In this document: positions 5,092 to 5,798 of the stretch, piece after piece
Numbering within the stretch: position 1 is the stretch's first letter
Layout: the number at the start of each line of letters is the position of its first letter
From: Candidatus Fibrimonadales bacterium
GTDB taxonomy: Bacteria; Fibrobacterota; Fibrobacteria; Fibrobacterales; Fibrobacteraceae
NCBI GenBank assembly: GCA_009777135.1
Contig: WRMM01000147.1
Coordinates: 1-5,798 of the forward strand
Length of the DNA: 5,798 bases
Direction of reading: 5' to 3'
Notes under the pieces: generated by a model
What the model was told of the DNA's origin: nothing
Seen by the model: only the letters and a program-made list of their open reading frames with translations
Databases searched by the model: none
Made by a program: the position numbers and the translations under genes

Positions 5092-5618
5092 TCATCAATC
5101 CATTCGCCAAGAATATCTTTGAATTTGAAATTATATTGCAAACGATCCAAGCCGTCATCGGTATTTTTTTGGCTTCTTTCCCAAAAACGAAACACTATGC
5201 CACCCAAAAACTCAGAAACAGGATTGGGTTTGCGCCTCGAAACACCCAAACCGCATATACTCGTTACCGAGGAGCCTATTCCCATTTCCAAAATCTTTGC
5301 CATCAAAGAAGGAGGCAAATGCTGCAAATCACAGCAAGAAGGGACTAACCCTTCAAAACTGTAATTTGGAATTTCGCCATGCGCAAGAGGAACATTGTGC
5401 TCCAAGCATTTGAGCGGAGCGCTGGGGCTATCGCAAGGGATTGCCTGCGCCAATTTTTTAACCCACATTTTTTTTGTGGAATCGTTTAATTCGCGGCGAA
5501 GAGCAGCAAATTGGGCTGCAGGCAAAAATGTTGACAGGCAGTTTGGGCAAATACGCAGATTCAATGCGTTTATTTCTATGCGAACAGGCTCGGATTTTAA
5601 GCAAAAAGAGCAGAACAC
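5088..5618 (-). CDS. Zinc-ribbon protein with two zf-TFIIB-like repeats, the second degenerate
   Basis: Unknown function. From a GTG at 5618-5616 it has 176 residues. An N-terminal zinc ribbon is clear: Cys3-x2-Cys6, then Cys24-x2-Cys27, followed by LSTFLPAAQFAAL, the usual C-x2-C-x-G-x-W-L-x-x-x-E-L region of zf-TFIIB domains but without the Trp. A second copy at about 70-111 has Cys71-x2-His74 and SCCDLQHLPPSLMAKIL, where one Cys of the second knuckle is replaced by Pro93; it may bind zinc poorly. The rest (112-176) is soluble with no membrane segment. The frame can also open at a TTG (5624-5622), but GGGA lies 6 bases before the GTG and directly touches the TTG, so I prefer the GTG. It begins 13 bases after the sigma-factor stop and overlaps yidD by 4 bases, so the three probably form one operon. 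Confidence 0.8.
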   Translation of the reverse strand: MFCSFCLKSEPVRIEINALNLRICPNCLSTFLPAAQFAALRRELNDSTKKMWVKKLAQAIPCDSPSAPLKCLEHNVPLAHGEIPNYSFEGLVPSCCDLQHLPPSLMAKILEMGIGSSVTSICGLGVSRRKPNPVSEFLGGIVFRFWERSQKNTDDGLDRLQYNFKFKDILGEWIDE

Positions 5619-5631
5619 AGACAATCCCGAA

Positions 5632-5798
5632 TTACGAGGCTTCCGCTAAAATATCTTTCAAATCTTTTACCGTGCGGAGCTTTGCCATTGCAGATTCCCT
5701 GTGCTGGCGCACCTTTTCTTTTGTTAAGCCCGTGGTTTGCGCAATTTCTTGCAAATTGTTCTTTGCGCCGGAATCAAAGCCGTAAAACAAATTTATAA
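5632..5798 (-). CDS. Sigma-70 family sigma factor, 3' end (continuation of the gene at 1-830)
   Basis: Encodes the C-terminal 55 residues of the sigma factor, entering from the right edge of the window. It contains the helix-turn-helix of region 4.2 (LQEIAQTTGLTKEKVRQHRE, then SAMAKLR) and ends VKDLKDILAEAS with a TAA at 5634-5632. Bases 5672-5798 duplicate 1-127. Only 5632-5671 (40 bases) are new, and they add the last 13 residues and the stop. The frame agrees exactly with the left part when the repeat is merged (830 + 40 = 870 bases, 290 codons including the stop). The zinc-ribbon gene begins 13 bases downstream. Confidence 0.9.
   Translation of the reverse strand, partial: INLFYGFDSGAKNNLQEIAQTTGLTKEKVRQHRESAMAKLRTVKDLKDILAEAS
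5672..5798. repeat. Right copy of 127-bp terminal direct repeat
   Basis: Identical to 1-127. The base before it (5671, c) supplies the missing codon position that completes the Thr codon left open at base 1. The two ends therefore join in frame as a 5,671-bp loop. Confidence 0.95.

Noticed and set aside
5474..5484. Partial DnaA-box-like TGTGGAAT as an origin signal
   Set aside because: It has too many mismatches, is a single occurrence, and lies inside the zinc-ribbon coding region with no AT-rich unwinding element or second box.

Overview
This is a 5,798-base bacterial contig whose first 127 bases are repeated exactly as its last 127 bases (1-127 = 5672-5798). Merging the ends gives a closed loop of 5,671 bp. 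A sigma-factor gene interrupted by the contig ends is then restored as one intact 289-codon frame. The loop could be a small circular molecule, a tandemly repeated chromosomal unit, or an assembly-graph loop. The sequence alone cannot decide between these.

Layout: one block on the + strand (2485-4716) follows a near-perfect sigma-28 promoter. It holds a small Asn-rich protein, a short flagellin, a FliS-type flagellin chaperone and an MlaF-like ABC ATPase with degenerate motifs. On the - strand, reading away from the same divergent gap, are a trypanosome/spirochaete-type phosphofructokinase (972-2348) and a sigma-70-family factor (starts at 830, crosses the contig ends, stops at 5632). These are followed by a zf-TFIIB-like zinc-ribbon protein, YidD, and a tRNA-Ser(GCU) with its own well-formed sigma-70 promoter. 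The two blocks converge between the ABC gene and the tRNA with only 10 bases between them. No replication, partition, mobilisation, integrase or transposase gene is visible. No non-coding stretch exceeds about 145 bases.

Organism: a flagellated bacterium using the standard code, probably Gram-negative (MlaF-like ATPase). The short, RpoD-like sigma factor without a long N-terminal extension and the PFK type are compatible with the Fibrobacterota/Bacteroidota/Spirochaetota side of the tree. A flagellated Fibrobacterota relative is my best guess, held weakly.

How the genes fit together: the + block looks like a late flagellar unit, in which flagellin and its export chaperone are made when sigma-28 is active. 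The - block mixes housekeeping functions: glycolysis, transcription initiation, membrane-protein insertion and a serine tRNA. This is ordinary chromosomal content, so its presence on an apparently closed 5.7-kb loop with no replicon gene is the main puzzle of the window.
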